The position numbers and the translations under genes were made by a program. Below are positions 23,936-24,122 of a DNA stretch of 24,122 nucleotides, piece after piece (positions within the stretch are counted from its first letter, which is position 1; every line of letters begins with the position of its first letter). Source of the stretch: Saccoglossus kowalevskii (Eukaryota > Hemichordata > Enteropneusta > Harrimaniidae). The stretch is from assembly GCF_000003605.2 (NCBI RefSeq), contig NW_003125894.1, forward strand, positions 113,364 to 137,485. The letters run 5' to 3'. The notes under the pieces are model-generated. The model had not been told where the DNA came from, did no database searches, and saw only the letters and a program-made list of their open reading frames with translations.

Positions 23936-24122
23936 TATGAGCTGCCTGATGACCACCACAATGAGATGATAGTCCACTGGGCTGGGGAAGGAAGTAAAGT
24001 TATTGTAGCGCTGACACGAGATGAGACCACTCAACCTGTCTCTACAAGTCAGGTGTATTTTTCCATGGACTATGGCGTCTCATTTTCAAAGAAACAGATT
24101 ACAGGGAAGATTGACCCTACCT
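23936..24122 (+). CDS. SORL1: SORL1-like exon 2: start of the VPS10 domain (partial)
   Basis: Second coding exon, cut by the window end after 62 codons and one base. It follows the acceptor TTTTTACAG in phase 0. The translation includes [20 protein letters not shown], almost identical to human SORL1 just after the propeptide, where the human protein reads a Val-His-Trp-Ala-Gly-Glu core followed by Val-Ile-Val-Ala-Leu. Further on, SMDYGVSF is an Asp-box (S/T-x-D-x-G-x-x-W/F), the turn found in each blade of the VPS10 ten-bladed beta-propeller. Sortilin and SORCS proteins differ clearly at the VHWAGE segment, so the SORL1 branch is favoured. The rest of the propeller, the LDL-receptor repeats, the fibronectin domains and the membrane segment would lie to the right of the window and cannot be seen. 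Confidence 0.93.

Overview
The window is animal nuclear DNA: AT-rich, with genes split by long introns with GT-AG boundaries, short conserved exons, minisatellites and short inverted-repeat transposons. Two genes can be named by reading translated exons. The minus strand carries most of POLR2H, the RPB8 (RPABC3) subunit shared by RNA polymerases I, II and III. The plus strand carries the first two exons of a SORL1 (SorLA/LR11) type VPS10-domain sorting receptor. Both proteins are close to vertebrate versions, but the layout and base composition fit an invertebrate metazoan, probably marine (inference). I cannot name the phylum.

Layout. 1-2000 is the start of the last visible POLR2H intron; its final exon is not in the window. 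POLR2H exon 3 is at 2001-2181, followed by a 7.7-kb intron (2182-9916) with a MITE, oriented motif modules and a duplicated octamer/YY1-like block. Exon 2 is at 9917-10000, intron 1 at 10001-10723, and exon 1 with the start codon at 10724-10796. 10797-17881 is a 7.1-kb intergenic region between divergently transcribed genes. It is visibly richer in CpG than the introns and holds an 11-copy, 33-bp tandem repeat, a second copy of a 95-bp dispersed repeat and several short perfect hairpins. SORL1-like exon 1 (signal peptide and propeptide) is at 17882-18142, followed by a 5.8-kb intron with a well-preserved MITE, an 80-bp satellite and a 26-bp minisatellite. Exon 2, the start of the VPS10 beta-propeller, begins at 23936 and runs off the end.

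The two genes have unrelated jobs (transcription in the nucleus; endosomal sorting of membrane cargo) and I see no functional link beyond sharing an intergenic region. I found no new protein system. The observations most worth a second look are the phased array of CCAAT boxes in the 33-bp repeat, the TISU/YY1-like start of the SORL1-like gene, the roughly fourfold CpG contrast between introns and intergenic DNA, and the repeat families shared across the window. No tRNA, rRNA, CRISPR or prokaryotic feature was seen.
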